Source of the DNA: Rhodococcus opacus B4
GTDB lineage: Bacteria; Actinomycetota; Actinomycetes; Mycobacteriales; Mycobacteriaceae
Reading direction: 5' to 3'
NCBI RefSeq assembly: GCF_000010805.1
Contig: NC_012522.1
Coordinates: 6,510,001-6,574,000 of the forward strand
DNA: 64,000 nucleotides
This document shows, piece by piece, positions 8,337-16,380 of the stretch (the first letter of the stretch is position 1; the number at the start of each line of letters is the position of its first letter). A program made the translations under genes and the position numbers. Under the pieces are notes generated by a model, which made no database searches, was not told where the DNA came from, and saw only the letters and a list, made by a program, of their open reading frames with translations.

Positions 8337-9146
8337 ATGGACGCCGACGAGACGGTCTACACCCACGGCCACGACGAGTCCGTGTTGCGGAACCATCGAT
8401 GGCGCACCGCGGAGAACTCCGCCGGCTACCTGCTCCCGCACCTGCGCGCGGGCATGACGCTGCTCGACGTCGGGTGCGGGCCGGGCACCATCACCGCCGA
8501 CCTCGCCGGACTTCTCGCGCCCGGAGTCGTCACCGCCGTCGAGAAGGACGACGAGGCGCTCTCGCTCGCGCGGAACGAGTTCGCCAGGCGGGGAATCGTG
8601 AACGTCGCGGCCGTCGTCTCGGACGTCCACGCGCTGGACTTCCCCGACGACACCTTCGACGTCGTGCACGCGCATCAGGTCCTGCAGCACGTCGGCGATC
8701 CGGTGCAGGCACTGCGCGAGATGAAGCGGGTGTGCAAACCCGGCGGGATCGTTGCCGCCCGCGACGCGGACTACGGCACGTTCACGTGGTTTCCGCCGAC
8801 ACCGGAACTCGACGAATGGCTGACGCTCTACACGGCCGTCGCCCGGGCGAACGGCGGTGAACCGGACGCCGGCCGCCGCCTGCGGGCATGGGCGCACGAG
8901 GCCGGTCTCGGCGACGTCGCGACCACGGCGAGCACCTGGTGTTTCTCCTCCGACGAGGATCGCGAGTGGTGGGGAGGGTCGTGGGCCGACCGCTCTCTCC
9001 GATCGGCCTACGCAGACCGGGCGCTCGCGCTGGGGCTCGCCACCGAGGCAGACCTCGACCGCATCGCGGCCGGTTGGCGTGCATGGGTGCGGGAGAACGA
9101 CGGCTGGTTCGCGCTCCTGCACAGCGAGATCCTCTGCCGCGTGTAG
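8337..9146 (+). CDS. Class I SAM-dependent methyltransferase
   Basis: The 269-residue protein has a Rossmann methyltransferase core: motif I LLDVGCGPGTIT (residues 42-53) for SAM binding, the acidic VEKDD after strand 2, and FDVVHAHQVLQHVGDP as motif II/III. It resembles UbiE-like and Methyltransf_11 enzymes; the C-terminal 110 residues probably shape the acceptor site. The methyl acceptor is unknown. It is transcribed alone; a short hairpin follows the stop. Confidence 0.87.
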   Translation: MDADETVYTHGHDESVLRNHRWRTAENSAGYLLPHLRAGMTLLDVGCGPGTITADLAGLLAPGVVTAVEKDDEALSLARNEFARRGIVNVAAVVSDVHALDFPDDTFDVVHAHQVLQHVGDPVQALREMKRVCKPGGIVAARDADYGTFTWFPPTPELDEWLTLYTAVARANGGEPDAGRRLRAWAHEAGLGDVATTASTWCFSSDEDREWWGGSWADRSLRSAYADRALALGLATEADLDRIAAGWRAWVRENDGWFALLHSEILCRV

Positions 9147-9151
9147 AGCGG

Positions 9152-9171
9152 CGCGAGACGAAAATCTCGCG
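9152..9171 (+). terminator. Short hairpin after the methyltransferase gene
   Basis: CGCGAGA and TCTCGCG pair over seven bases around a CGAAAA loop, starting five bases after the stop codon. There is no U-tract, so this is a weak or factor-assisted terminator at best. Confidence 0.4.
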
Positions 9172-9201
9172 ACGCGCGCCCGGGAATGGAACACTCGCCC
9201 C

Positions 9202-9870
9202 ATGCTGACGTTGCGCGTGGGTCGACTGTGGTTGCCGGGGCTGATGGTGCTTCTGATCGGGCTGCTGTTCGCACCCGGCGCCTCCGCGGCCCCCGACCGG
9301 GCGGTCTTCTCCGGAGTGTCGGACCAGGTGATCACCGTCTACGCCCCGTCGGCCGGGTCGGTGAGCGCCGAACTGACCGCCTGGGAACGACGCTCGGACG
9401 GCACGTGGCAGGTGTTCGCCGGTCCCGTCGCCGCCGATGTCGGCGCGGAAGGAATCGGCGCGGCGAACGAATTCTCCACCCGCACGCCGGCCGGTGTCTT
9501 CCCGCTGTCGCAGGCGTTCGGCCGACAGCCCGCACCGGAGACGGCGATGCCGTACTTCCAGGCGGATCGGCGTGACTGGTGGGATTCGAATCCTCTCTCA
9601 CCGACGTACAACACGCACGTCCGGCAGGACGCGAGCCCCGGCGGTAACAGCGAGAACCTCTACTCGGCCGGACCGCTCTACGACTACGCGCTCGCGATCG
9701 GCTACAACGCCGCCCGCGTCCCCGGCCTCGGCTCGGCGATGTTCCTGCACGTCACGGACGGCACCACCACCGAAGGGTGCGTCGCCATCGACCGCGACAC
9801 GCTGATCACCCTCCTCGGCCGACTCGACCCGGCGAAGAATCCGGTCATCGAGATCGCGGTAGGCGCGTAG
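9202..9870 (+). CDS. Secreted L,D-transpeptidase family (YkuD-like) protein
   Basis: The 222-residue protein starts with a Sec signal peptide (hydrophobic residues 10-24, cleavage likely after ASA at 27-29). The catalytic part contains His183 and Cys193 in HVTDGTTTEGCVAI, the family arrangement His-x9-Cys with Gly before Cys. Such enzymes cross-link peptidoglycan stem peptides (3-3 links) or act on related peptides in the wall, and 3-3 linkage is prominent in mycolate bacteria. The domain diverges from the main mycobacterial Ldt enzymes and lacks their immunoglobulin-like domains. The ATG at 9202 immediately precedes the signal peptide. It converges on the fumarase gene. Confidence 0.82.
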   Translation: MLTLRVGRLWLPGLMVLLIGLLFAPGASAAPDRAVFSGVSDQVITVYAPSAGSVSAELTAWERRSDGTWQVFAGPVAADVGAEGIGAANEFSTRTPAGVFPLSQAFGRQPAPETAMPYFQADRRDWWDSNPLSPTYNTHVRQDASPGGNSENLYSAGPLYDYALAIGYNAARVPGLGSAMFLHVTDGTTTEGCVAIDRDTLITLLGRLDPAKNPVIEIAVGA

Positions 9871-9871
9871 C

Positions 9872-9919
9872 GCCCGTGCGCCTTTTTGGTAGCTCCAGCT
9901 ACCAAAAAGGCGCACGGGC
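9872..9919. terminator. Bidirectional terminator, perfect 23-bp stem
   Basis: Two perfectly complementary 23-base arms (GCCCGTGCGCCTTTTTGGTA and three more bases, then the reverse complement) flank a two-base CC spacer. The stem contains TTTTT on each strand, and the structure lies two bases after the L,D-transpeptidase stop and 11 bases beyond the fumarase stop. It serves both convergent genes. Confidence 0.9.
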
Positions 9920-9930
9920 GGCGGAGCCGC

Positions 9931-11628
9931 CTACAGGCCGGGGCGCTTGCCTATGGTGAGGGTGGGGGTGGACACGCCGGCGAAGAAGTCCTCGCCCTTG
10001 TCGTCGACGACGATGAACGCGGGGAAGTCCTCGACCTCGATCTTCCAGACCGCCTCCATGCCCAGCTCTTCGTACTCGACGATCTCGACCTTCTTGATGC
10101 AGTCGAGGGCGAGACGCGCCGCGGGACCACCGATGGACCCCAGGTAGAAGCCGCCGTAGGACTTGCAGGCGTCGGTGACCTGCTTGGACCGGTTTCCCTT
10201 CGCGAGCATCACCATGGAGCCGCCCGCGGCCTGGAACTGCTCCACATAGGAGTCCATCCGGCCGGCGGTGGTGGGGCCGAAGGACCCGGACGCCATGCCG
10301 TCGGGGGTCTTGGCGGGACCGGCGTAGTACACCGGGTGGTCCTTCAAGTACTGCGGCATGTCCTCGCCGGCGTCGAGGCGTTCCTTGATCTTGGCGTGGG
10401 CGATGTCGCGGGCGACGACGAGCGGGCCGGTGAGCGACAGCCGGGTCTTCACCGGATGCTTCGACAGCTCGGCGAGGATCTCGGGCATCGGCTTGGTGAG
10501 GTCGATCTTCACGGCGGCACCCTTGCCGGTGCCGGAGACGCCGTCGGTCTCGGCGTCGAGCTGGGCGTCGGTGACCTCGGGGAGGAACCGGCCCGGGTTG
10601 AACTCCAGCTGCTCGAGGAAGACGCCCTCGGGGGTGATCTTCGCCTTGGCCTGGCGGTCCGCCGAGCAGGACACGGCGAGAGCGACGGGCAGCGAGGCAC
10701 CGTGGCGGGGGAGCCGGATGACGCGGACGTCGTGGCAGAAGTACTTGCCGCCGAACTGTGCGCCGATGCCGATCTGACGGGTCAGTTCGAGCACCTTCTC
10801 CTCGAGTTCCAGGTCGCGGAAGCCTCGGCCGGTGATCGCGCCCTCGTTGGGGAGCTCGTCGAGGTAGTGCGCGGACGCGTACTTGGCCGTCTTCAGCGCG
10901 AACTCCGCGGACGTGCCACCGACGACGATCGCGAGGTGGTACGGCGGGCAGGCCGCGGTGCCGAGGGCGCGGATCTTCTCCTCGAGGAACCGCATCATGC
11001 CGTCCGGGTTCAGGATCGCCTTGGTCTCCTGGAACAGGTACGACTTGTTGGCGCTGCCGCCGCCCTTGGCCATGTACAGGAACTTGTACGTGTTCTCGTG
11101 ACCGGTCGCCGTGTCGGCGTACAGCTCGATCTGGGCGGGCAGGTTGCTGCCGGTGTTCTTCTCGTCCCACATCGTGATCGGCGCGTTCTGCGAGTACCGC
11201 AGGTTGAGCCGGGTGTAGGCGTCGTAGACGCCGCGCGCGACGGCCTTCTCGTCGTCGCCGGGGGTGAGGACGTGCTGGCCGCGCTTGCCCATGACGATCG
11301 CGGTGCCCGTGTCCTGGCACATCGGCAGGACACCGGCGGCCGAGATGTTGGCGTTCTTGAGCAGATCGAGTGCCACGAACTTGTCGTTGCCCGACGCCTC
11401 GGGATCGTCGAGGATGCTCGCGAGCTGCGTCAGATGATCGCTGCGCAGATAATGCGAGATGTCGTGGAGGGCGGTCTCGGTGAGCAGGCGCAGCGCCTCG
11501 GGCTCGACGGACAGGAAGGTGCGGCCGCCCGGTCCTTCGACAGTCGACACCCCCTCGGTGGTCAGCAGCCGATATTCGGTGGGGTCCTCACCGATCGGCA
11601 GCAAGTCCTCGTAGAGGAAGTCGGCCAT
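9931..11628 (-). CDS. fumA: Fumarate hydratase, class I (iron-sulfur)
   Basis: The 565-residue enzyme is a single-chain class I fumarase. The N-terminal alpha domain has [10 protein letters not shown], where Cys104 is a ligand of the labile 4Fe-4S cluster, and further cysteines lie in SCSADRQ. The C-terminal beta domain includes [17 protein letters not shown] and [16 protein letters not shown]. It interconverts fumarate and malate in the citric acid cycle; the cluster makes it sensitive to oxygen and superoxide. It is transcribed alone and stops at the shared terminator with the L,D-transpeptidase gene. Confidence 0.95.
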   Translation of the reverse strand: MADFLYEDLLPIGEDPTEYRLLTTEGVSTVEGPGGRTFLSVEPEALRLLTETALHDISHYLRSDHLTQLASILDDPEASGNDKFVALDLLKNANISAAGVLPMCQDTGTAIVMGKRGQHVLTPGDDEKAVARGVYDAYTRLNLRYSQNAPITMWDEKNTGSNLPAQIELYADTATGHENTYKFLYMAKGGGSANKSYLFQETKAILNPDGMMRFLEEKIRALGTAACPPYHLAIVVGGTSAEFALKTAKYASAHYLDELPNEGAITGRGFRDLELEEKVLELTRQIGIGAQFGGKYFCHDVRVIRLPRHGASLPVALAVSCSADRQAKAKITPEGVFLEQLEFNPGRFLPEVTDAQLDAETDGVSGTGKGAAVKIDLTKPMPEILAELSKHPVKTRLSLTGPLVVARDIAHAKIKERLDAGEDMPQYLKDHPVYYAGPAKTPDGMASGSFGPTTAGRMDSYVEQFQAAGGSMVMLAKGNRSKQVTDACKSYGGFYLGSIGGPAARLALDCIKKVEIVEYEELGMEAVWKIEVEDFPAFIVVDDKGEDFFAGVSTPTLTIGKRPGL

Positions 11629-11749
11629 TCTATCTCCTGGACAGCGGGTTGTGTGAAGTTCGTCTTCAGGCTAGACGCGGGTTCGTGAGGCGGCAGAGGC
11701 CGGGCCCCGTGTTGTGGCGGCTGTCACAGGGTTTTCACAAACAAATCCG

Positions 11750-11755
11750 TACACT
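11750..11755 (+). promoter_or_regulatory. Leaderless -10 element TACACT
   Basis: TACACT lies seven bases before ATG 11763, consistent with a leaderless transcript. It is close to the consensus mycobacterial -10. Confidence 0.5.
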
Positions 11756-11762
11756 TGACTGG

Positions 11763-12566
11763 ATGCTTGAACACGGAACGAGATCGGCCGGCCGAATGAC
11801 CCTCCCAGTCCAGTACGCCGGAGCCGTCGACGACGAGAAGTCCGGTGCACGTGCCAAGCGGCCCGTACTGCACGCCTACCTGGACATCGCGATCGTGGTG
11901 GTCGTCCTCGCGGCCACGAATCTGATCGCGCACTTCACCACCGCGTGGGCCAGCATCGCGACCGTCCCCATCGCCGCTGTCGTGCTGCTCGTGCTCACCC
12001 GGCGCCGCGGACTCGGCTGGGCCGAACTGGGCCTCTCGCCTCGGCACTGGCGCAAGGGGTCGCTGTACGCCCTCGCGGCGATGGGCCTCGTCATCGGCGT
12101 CGTCGCGATCGGTGCCGCCCTGCCGATCACCCGCCCCTTCTTCATGGCCGACCGGTACGCCACCCTCTCCGGCGCACTGATCGCGTCGATGATCGTCATC
12201 CCGCTGCAGACCGTCATTCCCGAGGAACTCGCGTTCCGCGGCGTGCTGCACGGCACCCTCGACCGCGTGTACGGCGCCCGCGGCGTCTTCGCGGCGGGAT
12301 CGCTGATGTTCGGTCTGTGGCACATCGCGTCCTCGCTGGGACTGACGTCGGGCAACAAGGGACTGTCGAGCTTTCTCGGCGGCGGCGTGGCCGGGCAGGT
12401 GCTCGGCATCCTCGCGGCGGTGGTCGCCACCGCAGCCGCGGGTGTCGTGTTCACCTGGCTCCGGCGCCGCAGCGGCAGTCTGATCGCGCCCATCGCGCTG
12501 CACTGGTCGTTGAACGGCGCCGGTGCACTCGCCGCCGCCGTCGTGTGGCACACGACCATGGCCTGA
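11763..12566 (+). CDS. CPBP family intramembrane metalloprotease
   Basis: The 267-residue membrane protein has about seven helices and the CPBP (CAAX-protease and bacteriocin-processing) motifs: EELAFRGVLHG with the paired glutamates and Arg, FGLWHIASS with the first histidine, and the third motif SLIAPIALHWSLNG with the second histidine. Family members cleave peptide bonds within the membrane; bacterial substrates are mostly unknown. ATG 11763 is chosen over the internal ATG at 11796 because a leaderless -10 stands before it. It converges on the esterase gene with six bases between stops. Confidence 0.85.
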   Translation: MLEHGTRSAGRMTLPVQYAGAVDDEKSGARAKRPVLHAYLDIAIVVVVLAATNLIAHFTTAWASIATVPIAAVVLLVLTRRRGLGWAELGLSPRHWRKGSLYALAAMGLVIGVVAIGAALPITRPFFMADRYATLSGALIASMIVIPLQTVIPEELAFRGVLHGTLDRVYGARGVFAAGSLMFGLWHIASSLGLTSGNKGLSSFLGGGVAGQVLGILAAVVATAAAGVVFTWLRRRSGSLIAPIALHWSLNGAGALAAAVVWHTTMA

Positions 12567-12572
12567 GCTGGG

Positions 12573-13817
12573 TCAGCCGGCCTCCGGGGCACCCAGCCAC
12601 TCGAGCAGCTTCTCGTACACCGACTCGTGGTTGAGCATCGTGAAATGGTTCGCGGACCCCAGATGCATGCCGTCCTCGTTGCGGAAGCCGATCATCCGGG
12701 TCCGGTTCCGCCCGGACGCGGACGGCACGAGCACCATGCCGTCGCCGAGCAGGCGGCCCAGCGGATGTCTCGGGCTTCGCGTGACGGTCGCGGAGACGAA
12801 GCAGTACGTCACGCCGTCGAGGAGGGGGACCTCGCTGACGGCCGCGGCACGGAGTGCGTCCGGATCGCGACCGCGCCAGTCCTCGTCGACGAGCGAACCC
12901 TGATTGAGATCCCGGATGCCGGCGCTCCTTCGGCGCAGGAGGCCGGAGATCGCGCGGGTCTCGGGCAGTGCGGCGAGGCCGGCGCTCGCATAGTGGACGG
13001 CCTGCTCCAGCGGGGCGCCGAGGTGCGGTGAGCCGAGACTCACGACCTGCCGCACCCGCCGCACCCACGGCCGGTCGTCGAGGAAGGCGATTCGGCAGGC
13101 GCTGCGGGCGACGAGGCCGCCCATGGAATGCCCGACGAGTGCGATCGACTCGACCTCCACCGGCCAGTGCTCGGTGACCGTGTCCAGAAGGTCGGACAGG
13201 CTCCTGCCGTTGTCGGAGATGTGCCGGCCGGAGTTGTAGCGGATCTGCAGCGCCGTGCAGGCGAGGTCCGTCTCGAGTCGTTCGCCGTACGTGGGACGGC
13301 CGCCCAGCGACCACGCGTCCTCGGTCTCGACGAGTCCGTGCAGGAAGACGACGATGCGCGGGTGGGCACGGGGGAAGGCGTCGGCGAGCGTGGACTCGTC
13401 CGGTGGGAGCGCGGCACCGTCCACCCGGATCGCCAGGGGTTCGGCGAGCACGGATCCGTCCGATTCCAGTACGTCGCCGATCAGCCCCTGGATCGCGGCG
13501 ATGACCCGGGCGCCACGGCGCGTCTGGGACGGCGGCACGTTCTCCGTGGACGGGAGGTCGAGGAACCGTCCTGCGACGGAGCCGCCGAGTCGGGCGGTGT
13601 CGGCGACGAGTGCGTACACGGCGCCGGAGATCTCGTCGTGGAGCACTTTGGCGGGGAGGACGTGGGCGCCGACGCCGAGCTGTGCTCCGGCGAAGACGCG
13701 GTCCGAGACGGCGCGGTGGATGCTGCCGATGCCGGCGGCGGCGGACCCGATTTCGTCGAGAGCCAGCCGGGCGAGTGCCCGCACCTCGGAGCGGCGTCGG
13801 ATCTGAGGGTCGGTCAC
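12573..13817 (-). CDS. Alpha/beta-hydrolase, PGAP1-like lipase/esterase
   Basis: The 414-residue protein has a hydrolase fold: the oxyanion strand VVFLHGLVETEDAW (157-170) and the nucleophile elbow GHSMGG with Ser231 (residues 229-234), followed by the VVSLGSPHLGAP strand typical of lipases that act on lipid or peptide-linked esters. A catalytic His is likely in GSANHFTMLNHESV near the C-terminus. The first 130 residues form a separate helical region. No signal peptide is seen, so it is probably cytoplasmic. GTG 13817 is preferred because a TACACT -10 lies eight bases upstream. Confidence 0.85.
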   Translation of the reverse strand: MTDPQIRRRSEVRALARLALDEIGSAAAGIGSIHRAVSDRVFAGAQLGVGAHVLPAKVLHDEISGAVYALVADTARLGGSVAGRFLDLPSTENVPPSQTRRGARVIAAIQGLIGDVLESDGSVLAEPLAIRVDGAALPPDESTLADAFPRAHPRIVVFLHGLVETEDAWSLGGRPTYGERLETDLACTALQIRYNSGRHISDNGRSLSDLLDTVTEHWPVEVESIALVGHSMGGLVARSACRIAFLDDRPWVRRVRQVVSLGSPHLGAPLEQAVHYASAGLAALPETRAISGLLRRRSAGIRDLNQGSLVDEDWRGRDPDALRAAAVSEVPLLDGVTYCFVSATVTRSPRHPLGRLLGDGMVLVPSASGRNRTRMIGFRNEDGMHLGSANHFTMLNHESVYEKLLEWLGAPEAG

Positions 13818-13825
13818 GAGATTTG

Positions 13826-13831
13826 AGTGTA
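13826..13831 (-). promoter_or_regulatory. Leaderless -10 element TACACT for the esterase
   Basis: On the reverse strand TACACT is eight bases before GTG 13817. Confidence 0.45.
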
Positions 13832-14071
13832 CGCATGTGCACTGGGATGTGCGCGTGGTGTGAGATGTCGAGAATATGCAGCGCACAGGATTATTTCGCG
13901 AATAAACCAACGGTGAAACGGAAAAGTTGATCTTGCGAATGGAGAGACATTTGGTCGACCGACCAATTCCGGCGTAAATGCTGGTGGCGTGGATAATGAA
14001 CATGTTCACGCACGGAATTATTCATCGTGATAGATACGTGATTGAGGCGACCATTATGCTTCCGACAACAC

Positions 14072-14113
14072 CGCGACGGGGTCCGTGCGCCTGGGCGCAC
14101 GAACCCCGTCGCG
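14072..14113 (-). terminator. Long hairpin after the small peptide gene
   Basis: CGCGACGGGGT-C-CGTGCGCC pairs with GGCGCACG-A-ACCCCGTCGCG around a two-base loop with one C/A mismatch. It begins 29 bases downstream of the 45-codon gene on the reverse strand. No U-tract follows. Confidence 0.65.
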
Positions 14114-14142
14114 GGTGTTCAAGCCTTGTGCCAGCGTAAATG

Positions 14143-14280
14143 CTAGCCGAGCGTGGCTGCGGCCGCCGTTGCGGCGTCTGCGCCACCGCCCACTGCGTCG
14201 GCGGAACCCGAGAAGAAGTCCAGGGCACCGGCGAGGTCGGAGAAGGCGGAGAAGAATTCGGACAGGAAGGCGAGATCCAT
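14143..14280 (-). CDS. 45-residue peptide, possible PorA/PorH-like porin subunit
   Basis: On the reverse strand ATG 14280 is preceded by AAGGAG at eight bases, an almost ideal ribosome binding site. The product begins MDLAFLSEFFSAFSDLAGAL and ends in an Ala/Gly-rich tail. There is no signal peptide. Residues 1-28 form an amphipathic or hydrophobic helix. Size, lack of export signal and the MDL start recall the 45-57 residue channel-forming PorA and PorH peptides of Corynebacterium and Rhodococcus, which assemble in the mycolate outer membrane. This is a resemblance in type only; sequence identity cannot be judged here. The strong hairpin behind it suggests it is a transcription unit of its own. 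Confidence 0.6.
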   Translation of the reverse strand: MDLAFLSEFFSAFSDLAGALDFFSGSADAVGGGADAATAAAATLG

Positions 14281-14584
14281 GCGTTTAACTCCTTGCTCGG
14301 TTGTGGGCATTTATGTCGGCGCTGAGCGGGCGCCGGATTCATTCCTACCGTTATTGAAATGAGATCGCAATCCGTGGGTTTAACCATTTTGAAACGGAAG
14401 GCGAACCAACGGGTCTCCGGGCAGGTGAGAAGCCTGTGTCCGGATTCACATCCGTCCGATGAATCCCACTATGTGGGAGGACGGGCCGTGTCCGAATCCC
14501 ACCTTCGAGGGGCGCGGGCGGGGCTATCCTCGTCCCACGACGTGTAGCGCTTTCCGGACATACGGACGTATAGGGGAAACCATC
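14281..14584. other. Intergenic region between divergent genes
   Basis: The 304 bases between the small peptide gene (reverse) and the lipoprotein gene (forward) must hold both promoters. Visible are the AAGGAG of the peptide gene near its left end and AGGGGAAA just before the lipoprotein start at its right end. The frame open across the right half shows no protein-like sequence. Confidence 0.5.
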
Positions 14585-15103
14585 ATGCGCAAGACCATCG
14601 TCACCGGCATCGCGGTCGCGGCCCTCGCGCTGCTCGGCGTGACCGGCTGTTCAGACGACTCGAACGAGGCTCCGATCGCGACCACGACGACGTCCTCCCC
14701 GTCCGATCGGGTGGAAGGCGCGATCAGCAGTGTGCAGGCCACGGCGTCGTCCGCCGTGAATACCGCGCGCGAGGCCACCCAGAACGCGATCAACTCGGCC
14801 ATCGCGGCGGTCCCGATCGGATTCGAGTCGGGAACCGCCGAACTCAATGCCATCTCGGACGTGACCATCAAGGCGGTGGCCGCCGCGATGAAGGCCGGCG
14901 ACAGCAAGATCGAGATCGAGGCGTACGCGAGCAACACGGACGAGGCGGCCGCCGAACTCCTGGCCGACCAGCGCGCCCAGGCCGTCGCGAACGCTCTCGA
15001 GGCGCAGGGTGTCGACAAGAGCCGAATCTCGACCGAGGGCACGGCGAATCCACCCGAAGGAGTGAACGTCGATCAGGTGGAGATCACCGTCGAGGACAGC
15101 TGA
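14585..15103 (+). CDS. Lipoprotein with OmpA-like C-terminal domain
   Basis: The 172-residue precursor has a lipoprotein signal: hydrophobic stretch 5-20 and lipobox LGVTGC with Cys22 as the acylated residue. A Thr/Ser linker follows. Residues 75-168 resemble a shortened OmpA/MotB-like peptidoglycan-binding domain: FESGTAELNAISD, then IEIEAYASNTDEAAAELLAD and QRAQAVANALEAQGVDKSRI. It likely tethers the envelope or senses peptidoglycan from the outer leaflet of the plasma membrane. AGGGGAAA lies about seven bases before ATG 14585. A terminator hairpin overlaps its stop. Confidence 0.85.
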   Translation: MRKTIVTGIAVAALALLGVTGCSDDSNEAPIATTTTSSPSDRVEGAISSVQATASSAVNTAREATQNAINSAIAAVPIGFESGTAELNAISDVTIKAVAAAMKAGDSKIEIEAYASNTDEAAAELLADQRAQAVANALEAQGVDKSRISTEGTANPPEGVNVDQVEITVEDS

Positions 15104-15131
15104 CCGGGCGGTCAGTGCAGGACCGCCCGGT
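15103..15131. terminator. Bidirectional terminator overlapping two stop codons
   Basis: ACCGGGCGGTC and GACCGCCCGGT form a perfect 11-base stem around AGTGCAG. The left arm begins in the lipoprotein stop codon (15101-15103) and the loop side contains the old-yellow-enzyme stop (15112-15114), so both convergent genes end within the hairpin. Confidence 0.8.
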
Positions 15132-16242
15132 GCTCGTTGCTGTACGGGATGTGCTCGGCGGTCCTGCCGTCGCGGAGTTTGAGGACCCACTCGGGATCGG
15201 ACAGCAGTGCGCGGCCGACGGCCACGAGATCGAACTCGCCGTTCTCGTACTGCCGGAGCAACCGGTCGATGCCGGCGGTGTTCGAGGCGCCGTCCGAAGT
15301 GAAGGCCGTCGTGAACACGTCGTCGAGACCCACCGATCCGACCGTGATCGTGGGCAGTCCCGTCAGCCGTTTGGTCCATCCGGCCAGGCCGAGTTCTCCG
15401 TCCTCGCCGGACAACTCGGCGAAGGCCGGTTCCCAGTGCCTGCGGGTGGACGGGTGCAGCACGTCGACGCCGGCGTCGACGAGGGGTGCGAGGACGGCCG
15501 CGAGCTCGCCCGGAGTCTGCGCGATGCGCGAGTCGTAGTGGTTCGACTTCCACTGCGAGAACCGGTAGACGATAGCGAAGTCGTCCCCGACGGCCTCGCG
15601 GATCGCTGCGACCACCTCGACCGGGAAGCGGGTGCGGGCTGCGAGGGATCCGCCGTATCCGTCGGAGCGGACGTTGGTGCGGTCCCACAGGAACTGATCG
15701 AGCAGGTAGCCGTGGGCGCCGTGCAGTTCGATGCCGTCGAAGCCCACGTCACGCGCGTTGACCGCGGCCGCCACCCAGGCCTCGCGCAGCGCGTCGAGGT
15801 CGGGCCCGGTGAACTCGCGTCCCAGACGGGTTCCGTCCAGGGCGATTCCGGACGGGCTGGCCGTCGTCACCTCGGGGTTCATGCGGGGCTGCGGGCCGCG
15901 TTCGACGCCCAGATGCCACAGCTGCGGAATGATCTGCCCGCCCTCATCGTGGACCGCGTCCACCACCGACTTCCAGCCCGCCAGGCTGTCCTGGCCGTAG
16001 AGGAGCGGCACCCGGGTGTGGGATCCGGCGGCCGGGTCCGGAATGTACGTCCCCTCGGTGATGACGAGGCCGACCCCGCCCGCCGCGCGCCGCCGGTAAT
16101 ACGCCGCCACGTCCTCCCCTGGAATGCCGTCGAGGGAGAAAGCCCTGGTCATGGGCGCCATCGCGAAGCGATTCCGGAGTTGGAGGGATTTGACGGCGAA
16201 CGGCTCGAAGAGGCCGTCCACGGGCAGCGGTGTTTCGGTCAT
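15112..16242 (-). CDS. NADH:flavin oxidoreductase, old yellow enzyme family
   Basis: The 376-residue protein is an FMN-dependent TIM barrel ene-reductase. It shows NRFAMAPMTRAF near the N-terminus, IIPQLWHLG (residues 104-112), and the substrate-binding pair His174 and His177 in HGAHGYLLDQFLW, followed by RTNVRSDGYGGS. The C-terminal FMN phosphate site includes VGRALLSDPEW. Such enzymes reduce activated C=C bonds, nitro-esters or quinones. ATG 16242 is the family start; a longer frame upstream has no matching sequence. It is divergent from the amidohydrolase gene, with 138 bases between the start codons. Confidence 0.92.
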   Translation of the reverse strand: MTETPLPVDGLFEPFAVKSLQLRNRFAMAPMTRAFSLDGIPGEDVAAYYRRRAAGGVGLVITEGTYIPDPAAGSHTRVPLLYGQDSLAGWKSVVDAVHDEGGQIIPQLWHLGVERGPQPRMNPEVTTASPSGIALDGTRLGREFTGPDLDALREAWVAAAVNARDVGFDGIELHGAHGYLLDQFLWDRTNVRSDGYGGSLAARTRFPVEVVAAIREAVGDDFAIVYRFSQWKSNHYDSRIAQTPGELAAVLAPLVDAGVDVLHPSTRRHWEPAFAELSGEDGELGLAGWTKRLTGLPTITVGSVGLDDVFTTAFTSDGASNTAGIDRLLRQYENGEFDLVAVGRALLSDPEWVLKLRDGRTAEHIPYSNEHRAVLH

Positions 16243-16380
16243 GCCTGTCTGTAACCGGTCGCGGGTACGCACTATTCCTGCATATGACCTGCTGCGTAGT
16301 TGTAATCTGAAGTCACAGTCGACACTCGCTGCCGGCGCAAGGGCACTCGCCCGCGCCCGGTCTGACGGGAGGGTGCACTG

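Larger units (their letters stand above)
13818..14142. other. Intergenic region, AT-rich
   Basis: This 325-base gap lies between the start of the esterase gene (reverse strand) and the end of the small peptide gene. It contains the esterase promoter, an AT-rich tract at 13870-14050 with no convincing frame, and the 14072-14113 hairpin. Nothing else is supported. Confidence 0.6.

Noticed and set aside
9186-9575. An alternative forward frame overlapping the L,D-transpeptidase gene
   Set aside because: Arg/Gly-rich out-of-frame reading; the real gene has a signal peptide and the GC catalytic motif.
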